Shown one piece after another: positions 1 to 11,441 of a DNA stretch of 64,000 bases (within the stretch, counting starts at the first letter, position 1; each line of letters opens with the position of its first letter). Both the position numbers and the translations under genes were made by a program. The notes under the pieces are model-generated. The model worked only from the letters and a program-made list of their open reading frames with translations. It had not been told where the DNA came from and did not search any database. The stretch is from Anomaloglossus baeobatrachus. Lineage: Eukaryota; Chordata; Amphibia; Anura; Aromobatidae. The DNA lies in NCBI RefSeq assembly GCF_048569485.1, contig NC_134358.1:217530128-217594127 (forward strand). The letters run 5' to 3'.

Positions 1-490
1 TGTGTATTAGAACAACACAAAAAAAGAAAAAACAGAGAAAAAAAAAGCCAAATTGGGCTTAATTTCACACAAAGCTCCAAAAATGGGCCATACAAAATTG
101 TTTGCCCCTTCAACTTAATATTTGGTTGCACACCCTTTGGAATAAATAATTGCAATAAATCGCTTCCTGTAACCAGCAACAAAATTCTTACACCTATCAA
201 CTGGAATTTTGGACCACTCTTCTTTTGCAAACTGCTCCAGGTCTCTTATATTTGAAGGACCACTTCTCCAAATAATAATTTTAAGATCTCCCCACAGGTG
301 TTCAGTGGGATTTAGTCTGGACTTATTGCTGAGCTTTTCAGATCTCTCCAGCTTTGTTTCCATCTATTTCTGGGTGCTTTTTGAAGTATGTTTGGGGTCA
401 TTATCCTGATTAAAGACCCATGACCTAGAATGCAAACTCAGCTTTCTGACACTGTGCACTACAGTTTTCATGATGCTTTGCACACAGTCA

Positions 491-598
<108 letters not shown>

Positions 599-1542
599 TC
601 AGTAAACTGTAGAATGATGGGCTTTACCAAAAAGCTCTATCTTGGTCTCATCTGTCCACAAGACGCTTTCCCAAAATGATTTTGGCTTACGTACATTTTG
701 GCAAACTACAGTTTTTTATGTCTCTGTGTCCCCCTGGGTCTCCTGCTCTAGCATTTCATTTAAGTCAAATGTCGACAGATAGATCGCGCTGACCCTGATG
801 CACCCTGAGCCTGCAGGACAGCTTGAATTTCTATGTAACTTGATTGGGGCTGCTTATCCACCATCCAGACTATTCTGCATTGCAATCTTTCATCAATTTG
901 CCATCCAGACCCAATAAGATTAGCTACAGTGCCATGGGTTGTAAACTTCTTGATTATAAAAACCAAAAAACTGAGCTGTGACAAATGTTCAATAAACATG
1001 CAACATTACAAGCATGTGAATTGCAGCCTCAAGACTAGAAAAAAAACAAAAACAAGGAGAAAATTGTAGAAAAAATACCCTGACTATAAATAAATAAATT
1101 GCAAGTGCTTAATAAACAGGGTACTTAGTATATACATTTTTGCAAAAAGGTAAGAAGCTGTCTCACCTCGTCACGGTGTACCCATCTGAGACAGTCCCTA
1201 ACCTACTAAAGTTAAAAACATATTCTGTACCTGACTAGTGTCATGTCAAAACTTCAATATGGATGGTAAAGTGGTTAGCTGGGTCCCAGATTAAATACAC
1301 AGCAAAAAGTGAGAAGCAGGTAATTGTTCAGCCTCAGTATCAGGAGGGCTGCACCCCCAACTTGCATTAAAGCAAGATAACAGACAACAAAACCAACTTC
1401 TTGATTATGTTGTGAACTGTGGACAAAGGAACATCAGGATCTCTGACATGGACTTGTATCCTTGAGCTTGTTGCTATTGTTCAACAAGTTTGGTTCTCAG
1501 GTTCACAGACAGTTCTTTTCTCCTCCATGTCCTCCATGCTTA

Positions 1543-2607
1543 AGGTCCAGTCACACTAAGCAACTTACCAGCGATCCCAACAACGATAGGGATCGCTGGT
1601 AAGTTGCTAGGAGGTTGCTGGTGAGATGTCACACTGCGACACTCCAGCGATCCCACCAGCAACCTGACCTGGCAGGGATCGCTGGAGCGTCGCTACACGA
1701 GTTGCTGGTGAGCTCACCAGCAACCAGTGACCAGCCCCCAGCGCCGCGTTTAAGATGCTGCGCTTGGTAACTAAGGTAAATATCGGGTAACCAACCCGAT
1801 ATTTACCTTGGTTACCAGTGCACGCAGCTACACGTGCAGAGAACAGGGAGCAGCGCACACTGAGCGCTGGCTCCCTGCTCTCCTAGTTACAGCACACATC
1901 GGGTTAATTACCCGATGTGTGCTGCAGCTACATGTGCAGAGAGCAGGGAGCAGCGCACAATGCTTAGCGCTGGCTCCCTGCTCTCCTAGTTACAGCACAC
2001 ATCGGGTTAATTACCCGATGTGTGCTGCAGCTACATGTGCACAGAGCAGGGAGCAGCGCACAATGCTTAGCGCTGGCTCCTTGCTCTCCTACTTACAGCA
2101 CACATCGGGTTAATTACCCGATGTGTGCTGCAGCTAAATGTGCACAGAGCAGGGAGCAGCGCACACTGCTTAGCGCTGGCTCCCTGCTCTCCTAGCTACA
2201 GCACACATCGGGTTAATTAACCCGATGTGTCCTGCAGCTACATGTGCACAGAGCAGGAGCCGGCACTGACAGTGAGAGCGGCGGAGGCTGGTAACAAAGG
2301 TAAATATCGGGTAACCAAGGACAGGGCTTCTTGGTTACCCGATGTTTACATTGGTTACCAGCCTCCGCAGAAGCCGGCTCCTGCTGCCTGCACATTTAGT
2401 TGTTGCTGTCACACACAGCGATCTGTGCTTCACAGCAGGACAGCAACAACTAAAAAATGGCCCAGGACATTCAGCAACAACCAACGACCTCACAGCAGGG
2501 GCCAGGTTGTTGCTGGATGTCACACACAGCAACATCGCTAGCAACGTCACAAAAGTTGTTCGTTAGCAGCGATGTTGCTAGCGATGTTGCTTAGTGTGAC
2601 GGGGCCT
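1543..2607. mobile_element. TTA-flanked MITE (PIF/Harbinger-like) with internal tandem repeats
   Basis: The left end AGGTCCAGTCACACTAAGC and the reverse complement of the right end, AGGCCCCGTCACACTAAGC, form terminal inverted repeats. TTA stands on both sides (1540-1542 and 2608-2610), the duplication expected for PIF/Harbinger. No transposase frame is present. It interrupts the Tc1-like element, so it is the younger of the two. The ends resemble those of the MITE at 5435-5842. Subterminal CAGCGATCCC / GATCGCTGG motifs recur at the left end. Confidence 0.8.
1864..2275. repeat. Four 103-bp tandem repeats with a palindromic core
   Basis: GCGCTGGCTCC starts at 1864, 1967, 2070 and 2173, exactly 103 bp apart each time. 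Every unit carries the inverted pair ACACATCGGG / CCCGATGTGT around TTAATTA (TTAATTAA in the last unit). The array is inside the MITE. The unit length is constant and the changes are substitutions, so the array probably grew by unequal exchange or slippage after the MITE formed. Confidence 0.85.
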
Positions 2608-3256
2608 TTAGTGTGGCACACAGACACACAATGCAAAGATTAAGTCAACGACTCCCCTTTTTATCTGGTTTCAGATGTGATTTTCATAGTACCCACACCT
2701 GTTACTTGCCACAGATGAGTTTGAACGAGCATCACATGCTTGAAACAAAGTTGTTTACCTACAATTTTGGACAAGTACCAACAATTTTTTGTCCTGCCAA
2801 TTTTTGGAGTTTTGTGTGAAATGATGTCCAAGTTGCATTTTGTTTCTGTTTTTTTTTTTGTTTTTTTTTTGTTTTGTTGTTCCAATACACACAAAGAAAG
2901 TAAACGTGCATGACAAAATATGTGTAATCACAACATATTCTAGCAGTAATACCTCATATTCTGGAATAATATCAAAGGTGACTAAACTTTCAGCCATGAC
3001 TGTACAGTTAGCATACTATTTATGGTCTGTCCACAGCACTTTGAGAAGAGGATACCAACAAGACAGTACTGCCTATAGAGCACTACATTTCTATCATGCC
3101 AAAAATGCCTTGTTCCCACCATTCACAACTTCTGACATGTCTATATGTCCTGTCCAAAGTTATATAAAATTACAGTCAGATATGAGGAGGTTTGCTCAAA
3201 CAATTTTCTCAGATCTTAGTGAGAACCAATTCCCTACAAAGTATATGTACATTTCC

Positions 3257-3634
3257 AAAAAGTTTAGAAGGAAAAAACAGGGCACTGCTCAGCCCGAGGA
3301 ATATTTTTGGCTAAAGCCAATATTCACAAACAGCGTTATAATAGCGTTCTTTGCCGCAGTTGACAAAGAGGCATGGCAGTAAAAATCCCTGCAACAGCTA
3401 ACGTGGTGCTCATTCAAAAGTCCAGAATAATCTGAGAAATAAATGTAAAGAAATGAGGGCACTCACCCGTCGAAGCACTGTGAAAGAGTGCAAAACGGCT
3501 GTCGTCTGAGAGTGCTGTCCTGTTCTACCCCCTCCCCGCTTGCCACAGCATGTAACTTCCATTCGTGATTAAATGTTTCACTGCACAGCAGAGACCGGTG
3601 AGTGCCTTCATTTCTTTACATTTATTTCTCGGAT
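3257..3634 (+). mobile_element. Mini Penelope-like insertion with inverted 3' ends and a 15-bp target duplication
   Basis: TATATGTACATTTCC occurs at 3242-3256 and again at 3635-3649, a perfect 15-bp target-site duplication. The right end (about 3600-3634, CATTTCTTTACATTTATTTC) is repeated in inverted form at about 3427-3460. Between them, at 3468-3515, is a hairpin GCACT...AGTGC followed by AAAACGGCTGTCG, similar in layout to the hammerhead-like motifs of the other PLEs here. About 170 bp lie between the left duplication and the inverted piece and match nothing I recognise. No coding capacity. The PLE assignment is an inference from architecture. Confidence 0.6.
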
Positions 3635-3867
3635 TATATGTACATTTCCTTTTAGACATTTCCCATGGCTTAGATGAGTAAGTAAATGCACAAAACATCA
3701 TGTAAAACATCTTGTAAGGTCAAGTATCATAAGTTGCTATCTCCATTACAAGAATTTAATGAGAATATTTGTCTTTTAAAGGAATATTCATATACACTTC
3801 ATGACGTAGTGCTTTACAGAAATGATCATAAACTGATGGTTCTCTAATGGATTTTCACTTATTACAG

Positions 3868-4236
3868 AGAGTGGCCGAAACAGTTGAAGAAGAAGTAAGA
3901 GAAAATGAGGGTCAAGATGGTGATGGGGCCGCTGAAGAAACAGAAGAACCAGAAGATGACCATACTAATGTTCAAGAAGAACATCTTCATGAAGAAGAAA
4001 CAGGTGAAAATGAGGAGCATAGTATGGTAAGTCACGAAGTGGAAGCAGATCATGGGAAGATACACAATGATTCAGAAGATGTGATTGATAATTATGGAGA
4101 TGGACATTGGGAAGAGGATCAGCCTTTAAATTCAGTAGACACACATGGTGAAGTCATTGGGCAAATTAACGGTGATGTTTATGGGAGAGAAGATGAAGAT
4201 GATGGCCATGATGGAAACACTGACGACCAAAGTCAG
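3868..4236 (+). CDS. Host gene, internal exon coding an acidic tail
   Basis: A 369-bp open segment (123 codons) follows TTATTACAG at 3867 and is followed by the donor GTAAAG at 4237, so both ends are phase 0. About a third of the translation is Glu or Asp, with runs such as VAETVEEEVRENEGQDGDG, EETEEPEDD and YGREDEDDGHDGN and scattered His and Asn; it is low-complexity and probably disordered, with no membrane segment. An ATG at 3847 is in frame but lies within the acceptor tract, so it is probably not a start. The phase matches the terminal exon at 13498, which gives a joint reading of ...TDDQSQ-VEDSLPRP.... The acidic tail with repeated NGD/NGG words faintly resembles the C-terminal tail of DCDC2 (a microtubule-binding ciliary protein), from memory only; other acidic-tailed proteins fit as well. 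Confidence 0.65.
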
Positions 4237-5252
4237 GTAAAGCTATAAGATCATAATTCATTTCAAATATATTTTTAGCATTTTTTTTTTATTGTTGGAG
4301 ATCTGTAGCATTGAGGGTTACATTGATCAATCATCTGCAAATAAATTTCATATATGTTCGTACCATGTAATGCCGTTTATTGTTCATTGTACTGTCTGTT
4401 GATAGGTGGACATCTGATGCATTGGCCCTTTTATTTTTCACACTGTTGGACATTTATATGTCTGTATAAGGTTAAAAATACACATGACTAGTCAAGTGAC
4501 AGCTAGTCACAGACAATCCCAGCTACCAAAAGCAACTGGGCTTGCGACTATTTAGCTCTGCGATAGAACGTTAGCCAAGCAGTTCACAGTTTCCATGTAA
4601 GTCGCAAGTCTCACACGATTTACATTGAAATATATCAGGGGCAACTCAAACAGGGTTTGTTTTTTTTTGCCATCTTTAATGTAGTTTGTGGGTCACAGCA
4701 CAACCTTGTGGATAATTGTTAGGTGTGATTTCACAGTCTTCATGTCACCCGCCACATTTATAGCCCTTGCTTATGTATACCCACTCTGCTCTCAGCCCCC
4801 AAGTGCAATTTTCCATCAAAGGCATTGCATTTTGTCCATTTTTTGTTTTATTTTCCACTGTCTAAAAACTTTACTGCTCTTTTTTAATTTACAAGAGCAG
4901 CATTTTTTCTTCCAGAATCAACCATGGATGAAGGACATATTTATCAATCATTTCTTGTATCATAGGACCTTTAGACATTAGACAGCTGTCAGCTGTACAA
5001 CAGTTTGGCCGATAACTATCTTCTGCGACTCCTCCATACACAGGGGCACTTGGCCGAGTACTCCTGTGTTTCTTTTTGAGAGAAGTACTGCCAGAGTCTT
5101 TTGGCAACAACTTATTTCCCAAAGTACAAAATTATCATCTATTGGAAATACTAGATCCTTGCCTGACATCATCAATCAGGGGAGAATTGTTAGGTCCCTA
5201 TGCACATTAGACTTTCATATAGTCCCTCTTTAATTTAATGCGTTTGAATGCC
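4237..5252. other. Intron sequence without recognised features
   Basis: This is AT-rich sequence directly downstream of the acidic exon. It has short T runs and a few weak inverted motifs around 4500-4640, but no open frame with family resemblance and no clear terminal repeats. It probably holds old, eroded repeats. Confidence 0.5.
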
Positions 5253-5434
5253 TTAAAAGGAACCCAACAGCTTCCCCAGGCCCTCCAATCCTGCACTATG
5301 TCTATATTACTACCAATATACCCTTCCTAACAAGCCCATTTTATTGTCTTATTGATTGCATCATATCCTAATTTCATCAGTGCACTGCACATACTCAGAG
5401 ATGCAGCGGGGATGCAGAGAACATCGAACCATTA

Positions 5435-5842
5435 AAGGCCCAGTCACACACAACGACTTACCAGCAATCCCGAAAACGATGCGACCTGATAAGGATCGCT
5501 GGTAAGTCGCTGGGAGGTCGCAGGTGAGATGTCACACAGTCAGATCTTACCAGCGATGCAGGAACAATACAGGTCGCAGTAGCGACCTGTATAACGATCT
5601 CAGCAGTCACTGTGACCCTGTCACACAGTGTCAAACACAGCGATGCGTCCTGCCCAGCAGGACATCACCTTTGAAGAAAATGGCCTGGACCATTCTGCAA
5701 GGACTAGAGATCTCACAGCAGGGGCCTGATCGCTGGTAGGTGTCACACATAACAAGATTGCTAACGGGATCGCTACTGTGTCATGGAAATCGTGACTCAG
5801 CTGCGATCTCGCTAGCGATCTTGTTATGTGTGATGGTACCTT
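5435..5842. mobile_element. TTA(A)-flanked MITE related to the one at 1543-2607
   Basis: Left AAGGCCCAGTCACACACAACG and right ATGTGTGATGGTACCTT form imperfect inverted repeats; TTAA stands at 5432-5435 and 5841-5844. Internal words (GATCGCTGGTAAG, CAGCAGGGGCC, GCTAGCGATCT) are shared with the MITE at 1543-2607, so the two are members of one wider family. No coding capacity. Confidence 0.7.
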
Positions 5843-6339
5843 AAAGGGAATCTGTTAGGTGATTTTGTAGTATAATACTAATGTTATCATTAAATAGGGC
5901 TTAAGGATACTTTTGAGGATCTTTTAAGTTTTATTGTTCTACGTCATCCTGTTATCTTGTTATAAGCTGCATAGAATTCAGTGTCTCTTGCAAGATACTG
6001 TATGTACATGCAATTTGTATATTCACTGCTCCCCCCATCCACCTCCCAGTGCATTCACTATCACTGCTGAGAGGTGGGAGGGAGTATGATTGGGGGCAGC
6101 AGTGCAGATTCACTTTCATCACTGATCACTGAGAGATAGGAGGGGGTAGCAGTGCATATGCAGTTTGTATTTACATACACGTAATTAGTTGCTATGTCAC
6201 ACTGAATTCTAGGGAGCTCACAAAAAGATAACACAAGAATGTAGAGCAATAAAACTTACTGATCCTGAAAGGTCTCTAAGCCCTATTTAAAGATAACATT
6301 CATAATGTACTAGCAAATCACCTGACAGATTCCCTTTAA
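5841..6339. mobile_element. TTAA-flanked MITE (TTAAAGGGAATCTG family)
   Basis: TTAAAGGGAATCTGTTAGG at the left and its near complement CCTGACAGATTCCCTTTAA at the right delimit a ~0.5-kb element. The left TTAA is also the right flank of the preceding MITE, so one of the two inserted at the other's edge. The two arms share further inverted blocks (AGATAACATT / AATGTTATCA), giving a fold-back. No coding capacity. Confidence 0.75.
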
Positions 6340-6725
6340 TGCCAGTTATGCAAACCTCATCACTGGCTGTATACTGCATCATAATTGCCTTCCTGGGTAT
6401 GCGGATTGTCAGCTTGGCAAAGATTTACAAATACCCGGCGGTGAGGCCACTCTTGCAAATCATGTTACTGACACCCACACCCACATGGGCATGATAACAT
6501 GATAAGTGGGACGATTAGCCTGGGGAAAGTAACTACCCCCCCAGCTAGTCACCACTGATTAGCGTATCACTACCGCAGTTATAAAAATCGTTTTTATGCC
6601 AGGAAGAAATCAGTGAGACAATGAAATTGGCTTGTTAGGAAGGGTATTAAGGTAGCAATAAATACTATCTGGCAGTATACCGGCGGTATTTTGAGGGGTA
6701 AGGAGAAGCTGGCCCGTTCCTTTTA

Positions 6726-7328
6726 GGCCCCCTTCACACGTCCGTGAAAATCACACACGTGTTTCACGGACGTGTCAAAGGTGCGTTTTCCCCTCTGTGA
6801 GCCGTGTTTATGGCACTACGTATGTTCTTCGTGTGTTATCCGTGATAACACACGGAAAACAGGAACTTTCTACTCACCTGTCCCTGGTGTCGCTGTCCGT
6901 GGTGCTGATCTTCGGTCTATGTCCCCGCTGCTGCTTCTTCCGGCCGCAGTGAAGTAAACATTAAATGGGCATAATGAGCGGTAGGCAGCAAGTGACAGCA
7001 GCGCTGGAGAAGGTGAGTAAAGATTTGTTATTTTTTTCTCTGACACGTGAGTTTTCTCTGGCGCGTGTCACACGGGACCGCATCCAAACTACATCCGTGT
7101 GGTCCGTATGCGGGCCGTGTGACACCCGTGATGCCGGAGAAAACGTGGACATGTCTACGTGTGGAAGACACGGACTCGCGTATGCTCCACACGTACACAC
7201 GTTCCATGGCAAAACACGCACGTGTGCGCAGACCCATTGATTTTAATGGGTCTACGTGTGCCCGTGTCTCCGGTACGTGCAGGAACGGACCTAACACGTA
7301 CCGGAGACACGTGCGTGTGAAGGGGGCC
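6726..7328. mobile_element. TTA-flanked MITE (GGCCCCCTTCACACGTC family)
   Basis: Inverted ends GGCCCCCTTCACACGTCCGTG and CACGTGCGTGTGAAGGGGGCC lie between TTA at 6723-6725 and TTA at 7329-7331. The inside is rich in CACGTG/ACACGT words. The element at 42352-42986 has the same ends. No transposase frame; PIF/Harbinger is inferred from the 3-bp TTA duplication. Confidence 0.8.
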
Positions 7329-7331
7329 TTA

Positions 7332-7876
7332 AACAGTCTGCAATTTACTAAACGCTTTTATGTCCACTTTCTTCTACCAACCAATGATCAGATGTGAGGA
7401 GGATCTGCATTATAACATTTTATATATGTTTAAAAAAAAAATCCTACTCTTCATAATAAAAGGGCTAATAAGTAAAATTGTGGGTTCATCATAGGTCAGC
7501 CTTTTGTGTTATAAGTACATCTATAGAACAATATGCTCTACACAGGTCAGTAAGGTGTAACTGCAGTAATCAGTCTTCATTCATTGTAATAATGAGTTAT
7601 TTCATTGTAAGTGCATGCTGATTGACACTGTGCTGGTTTTTTTTTTTTGCTGCCACCAATTGTCTCAGTAGGAATTGCATATGAGGAAATTAATGCTTTA
7701 CTTAAAAAAATAAGAGTATTCTGTAAAGAAAATATTTTGAAAGTCATTTTCCACTGTTTTATACAGTAGATATGGTGACTATGTGTTCTGTTGTCAGTCA
7801 CTTTCACTATTTGATGCTGGGAAGATTGTTGCCATCTCTAATGGCACTCCTGGTGTAGCATGCTGCCTACCAGTGC
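7332..7876. other. Intron stretch, nothing recognised
   Basis: AT-rich single-copy-looking sequence with A and T runs. I see no terminal repeats, splice-flanked open segment or RNA-gene signature in it. Confidence 0.4.
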
Positions 7877-8860
7877 TTAACCACTTTACCCCTCCGGGCG
7901 ATTTTCCATTTTTGTTTTCGTTTTTTCTTCCCCTTCTTCCAAGAGCCATAACTTTTTAACCTCTCTGTTAATATTGCCATGTGAGGGTTTATTTTTTGCA
8001 GGGCGAGTATTTCATTTTGAATGACACCATTCATTTCTGCCCCATAATGGAAAACGGGAAAAAAATTCCAAGTGCGGTGAAAATGGCAAAAAAAAGGATT
8101 TTATATTCCAAACATGTATAGTGGTAAAAAAAAATGAGAAGTTTGTAACAAAAAAAAAAAAAAAGAATTTTGCTTTTGTTGCCATTTTCTGAGACCCATA
8201 GCGTTCTCATTTTTCAGGATCTGGGGCTCAGTGATGGCTTATTTTTTCGTCTAGCGCTGACGTTGTTAATTATACCATCAGTGCGTAGATGCAACATTTT
8301 GATCGCCTGTAAATGCATTTTAATGCAATGTTGCTTCCGAAAAGCCATAATTCTGGTATTTTGATGTTTGTTTTTCTCGCTACGCCCTATACCAATAAGA
8401 TTATTTGATTTCTTATTTCGACAGATTGGGCATTTCTGATTGTGGCAATACCAAATATGTCGTTTTTTTTATTATTTTATTGTTTTATTTTCCATGGGGC
8501 AAAAGGAAGGGGATTTGAACTTTAAGTTTGGGGGGGTTTCATACTCTTTAAAACTTTTTTTTCTTTTACATTTTTTAATGATTTTATTGGTCCCCCCTAG
8601 GTGAATTTACGCCTGCACACTCCAATCGCGTCTCCTGATCACAGCGATGCTTCAGCACCGCTCTGAAAATGCTGCTCTGCTGGCATTCACAGGAAAAACA
8701 AACATGCCATGGCAGCGACACGGGTCATCATCTGACCTCAAGCGACCATGCCAACCCATCAGTGCCCCATGATCGCGATGGCGGTGGGGAATAGTGCGAT
8801 CCCTGCCGGAGTGCTTTTGAGCGTGCTGTCAGAGTTTGACATCACGATCTAAGGGGTTAA
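7877..8860. repeat. TTAA-flanked dispersed repeat (TTAACCACTTTACCCC family)
   Basis: Starts with TTAACCACTTTACCCC and ends with AAGGGGTTAA, short inverted ends with TTAA at both edges. The body contains words I associate with a very common amphibian repeat (GAGCCATAACTTTTTAACC, GAATGACACCATTC, ACGGGAAAAAAATTCCAAG). It is probably a non-autonomous DNA element, but superfamily is not decided by the sequence. No long frame. Confidence 0.55.
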
Positions 8861-9079
8861 CAGTCACGGGTGGATCTTTGATCTATCTGGCCTGTTAGCT
8901 TCACTTGTCTGCTGATCAGATCAGCAGACGTGGGGGGAATAATGCAGGCCATAAAACTTTTTTCAACAACTGAAAAAATTTAAAGAATTAATGTTTAAAA
9001 TTTTTGTTTACATATTATCATTTGTTTTTAGTGGATTAAAATATAAAACATAATTTTAAAAGTTTGATATTTTCCACTT

Positions 9080-9991
9080 TGACTCACTATGGAGAGCAGC
9101 TGCTGAAATTTGGCATGAAATTACAAAAAAAAGAGACAGTTGCACTCTGAATTGCTAAAGCATGAAAACCAAGAATGTAAGAATATACACATGCATTACT
9201 GCTAAAGGAAAAAATGAGATATTTAGCATTCAAAAACGTCCATTTTTATATCTGCCCAGTCGCCACGTCACGGCATTGCTCATTACTGGGTACCTACACT
9301 GAACTGAAGCCTCTCTCTGGGTTTAAAAACCTCCTGTGCATGGGCAAGTAGGAACCTGCTATATAGGATAAAATCATCTGTGGCTAATGGGGAGGGGTGC
9401 ATGGTCAGAAGGTATCACCCCCATTAATCTAGACAAAAAAACCTTATGGCACTCCCAAAATTGCATTGTGAACAGGTGCATAACTGAACATGACATTAAA
9501 TTACAAAAAAAAAGACAGTTGCACTCTGAAATACTAAAGGATGAAAACTATGAATGTAAAAATATAGACATGCATTACTGCTAAAGGAAATCTAAGAAAA
9601 AATGAGATATTTAGCATACAAAAACGGCCATTTTTATATCTGCCCAGCCACCACGTCGCGGCATATCTCGTAGCAAGTTCCTACTTGCCCATATACCGGA
9701 GGTTTTTAAACCCAGAGAGAGGCTTCAGTATAGAGTAGCTACCCAGTTACAAGATATGCTGTGATGTGGCGACTGGGCGGATATAGAAATGGTCGTTTTT
9801 CTATGCTAAATATCTAATTTTTCTTAGATTTCCTTTTAGCAGTAATGCATATCTATATTATTACATTCATGGTTTTCATGCTTTAGCATTTCAGAGTGCA
9901 ACTGTCTCTTTTTTTTGTAATTTTATGTCATGTTCAGTTATGCACCTGTTCATATTGCAATTTTGGGAGTGCCGTCAGGTTTCTAGTCTAG
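9080..9991. mobile_element. Long fold-back (palindromic) element with an extra partial arm
   Basis: Bases 9429-9710 are the inverted counterpart of about 9700-9991; the ends share CTAGAC, and both arms carry GGCACTCCCAAAATTGCA, GACAGTTGCACTCTGAA and AGCAGTAATGCAT (or complements). A third, direct copy of most of one arm lies at about 9100-9360. Two intact arms meeting near 9705 make a palindrome of roughly 560 bp. No coding capacity. Confidence 0.75.
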
Positions 9992-10163
9992 AAGTTTGTC
10001 ATGAAAAAATAGTTTACAACTAGCCTGCATTGCAACTGCAGTAAAAGTGGGCAGGATCTGCTCACGTGTCTGATGTCACTCCTCTCCTCACAGTGCAAAG
10101 CCATTTTGTTGGTGACTGCAAAGTGATACTGAAATGTGGAAAGTGTCACCGAGGATGGCTGTC

Positions 10164-10352
10164 ATAGTGCTCCATAGTATAATGCATCCCATATAGTGCT
10201 CCACAGTATAATGCTTCCGATAAAGTGCTCAACTGTATAATGTGTCCCATATAGCTAGAGCTCCACAGTATAATGCATCCCATATAGTTCTTTACTGTAT
10301 ATTATGTCCCATATAGATAGTGCTCCACTGTATAATGTGCCCCATAATGCTG
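10164..10352. repeat. Short tandem array built on TAGTGCTCCACAGTATAATG
   Basis: Five to six diverged units of about 36-40 bp, each with GCTCCAC(A/T)GTATAATG and TCCCATATAG. Units differ by small indels, so the array is old. The 300 bp downstream are GC-richer and may belong to the same dispersed repeat. Confidence 0.6.
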
Positions 10353-11441
10353 CATACAGTACACGAGTCTCCTATATCAGTTTGCAGGGATATTGCAGAG
10401 CTGTGTCAACGTGTTTAGAGCACAGCAGCATGATGATTTCTTTGCTGTGCTTTGAATGTGGCAGCGGTGAGCAGTGATCTGAAGTCTTGTAATGATGTCA
10501 GGCTGCGATCACCACTCCCTCCTGCCGGTACTCACCTGATCCCGGACTTCTGCTCCCAGCACCTCCTTCTGTCGCTTTTGTGGTCATCCAGCTCCAGTCA
10601 CCACTCAGCTTGTGCTTAGCACAGAGCAGTTACAGGGGGAATGTGTAGCCTGCAAAATCCCAGCCCCCAGTGGTTGAATAAAAATAGAATAAACAAAAAC
10701 TATTAAAATAGTGAATTTAATTTTGTATTAATATGATTACATAATCAATAATTATTAATACTAAAATAAAAAATCACAGCACCTTCCCTGTAAAGGGGTA
10801 TTTTCAAGTTATTCAATTGCTTTAGTTAGTTAGACAGCATGAAAATAAGCAAGTTTACAATTTTCTTGCTTTTTCTATCTGCTGCCATTCTGCTACATTG
10901 AGAGCTTTTATCTTTTATTGTGCACAGCTGATTCGGCCACTAGTCCCTGCCAAAAACCTGGCCAAGTATTTGCAGTAGTGACATTCCAGGGGAGGATTAA
11001 ACTCCTATGGAGATGTGAGATTGTAGCATACTGGAGCAGGGGAAAGACAAATCTGCAAGGAATATGACAATAGAAGGCAATATGTAACATGTCCATGGGC
11101 CAGTAGGTGTCAGACGTGCAGAAGTAATGTGCATTTAGTCTGTCCATATTTCTTAATGGATTTAACTATTTCATTAAATGGCTTAGTGCACTAGAACAAG
11201 GAATAAGATACAGCTGAAGCTCTGAGCTAATGATTAGGATTAATTATATGTAGCACAGTGACTTCTAGTTGTAATGTAATAATTAGCTCTGTAACATATA
11301 CCTTGACAGCTTTACGTAGACAAGTCATGATAGTAGGTCATACTCAGGAACTTCTCCAGGACAAGATGTGGAATAATGAGGCGACATCTCCAGTCATTAT
11401 GAAGAATGTCATGGAGCCTGTTAAGAACAGAAGTTATGATG
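10353..11441. other. Intron stretch with unclassified repeat-like sequence
   Basis: 10380-10690 reads like part of a dispersed repeat (CACCTGATCCCGGACTTCTG and similar). 10790-11200 starts with AAAGGGGTATTTTCAAG, a word typical of MITE ends, but I find no partner end. No coding segment recognised. Confidence 0.35.

Larger units (their letters stand above)
5253..6725. mobile_element. Outer MITE split by two later MITEs
   Basis: The left end (5254-5300, AAAAGGAACCCAACAGCTTCC) matches the reverse complement of the right end (6690-6724, AAAAGGAACGGGCCAGCTTCT). A second inverted pair is CCCTTCCTAACAAGCC (5322) and its complement near 6634. The body is 5257-5431 plus 6340-6724; the middle is filled by the elements at 5435-5842 and 5841-6339. 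It has no coding capacity. Confidence 0.65.

Noticed and set aside
3847-3867. ATG at 3847 as a gene start
   Set aside because: The 21 bp lie in the polypyrimidine tract and acceptor of the exon starting at 3868; an internal exon explains the sequence better.
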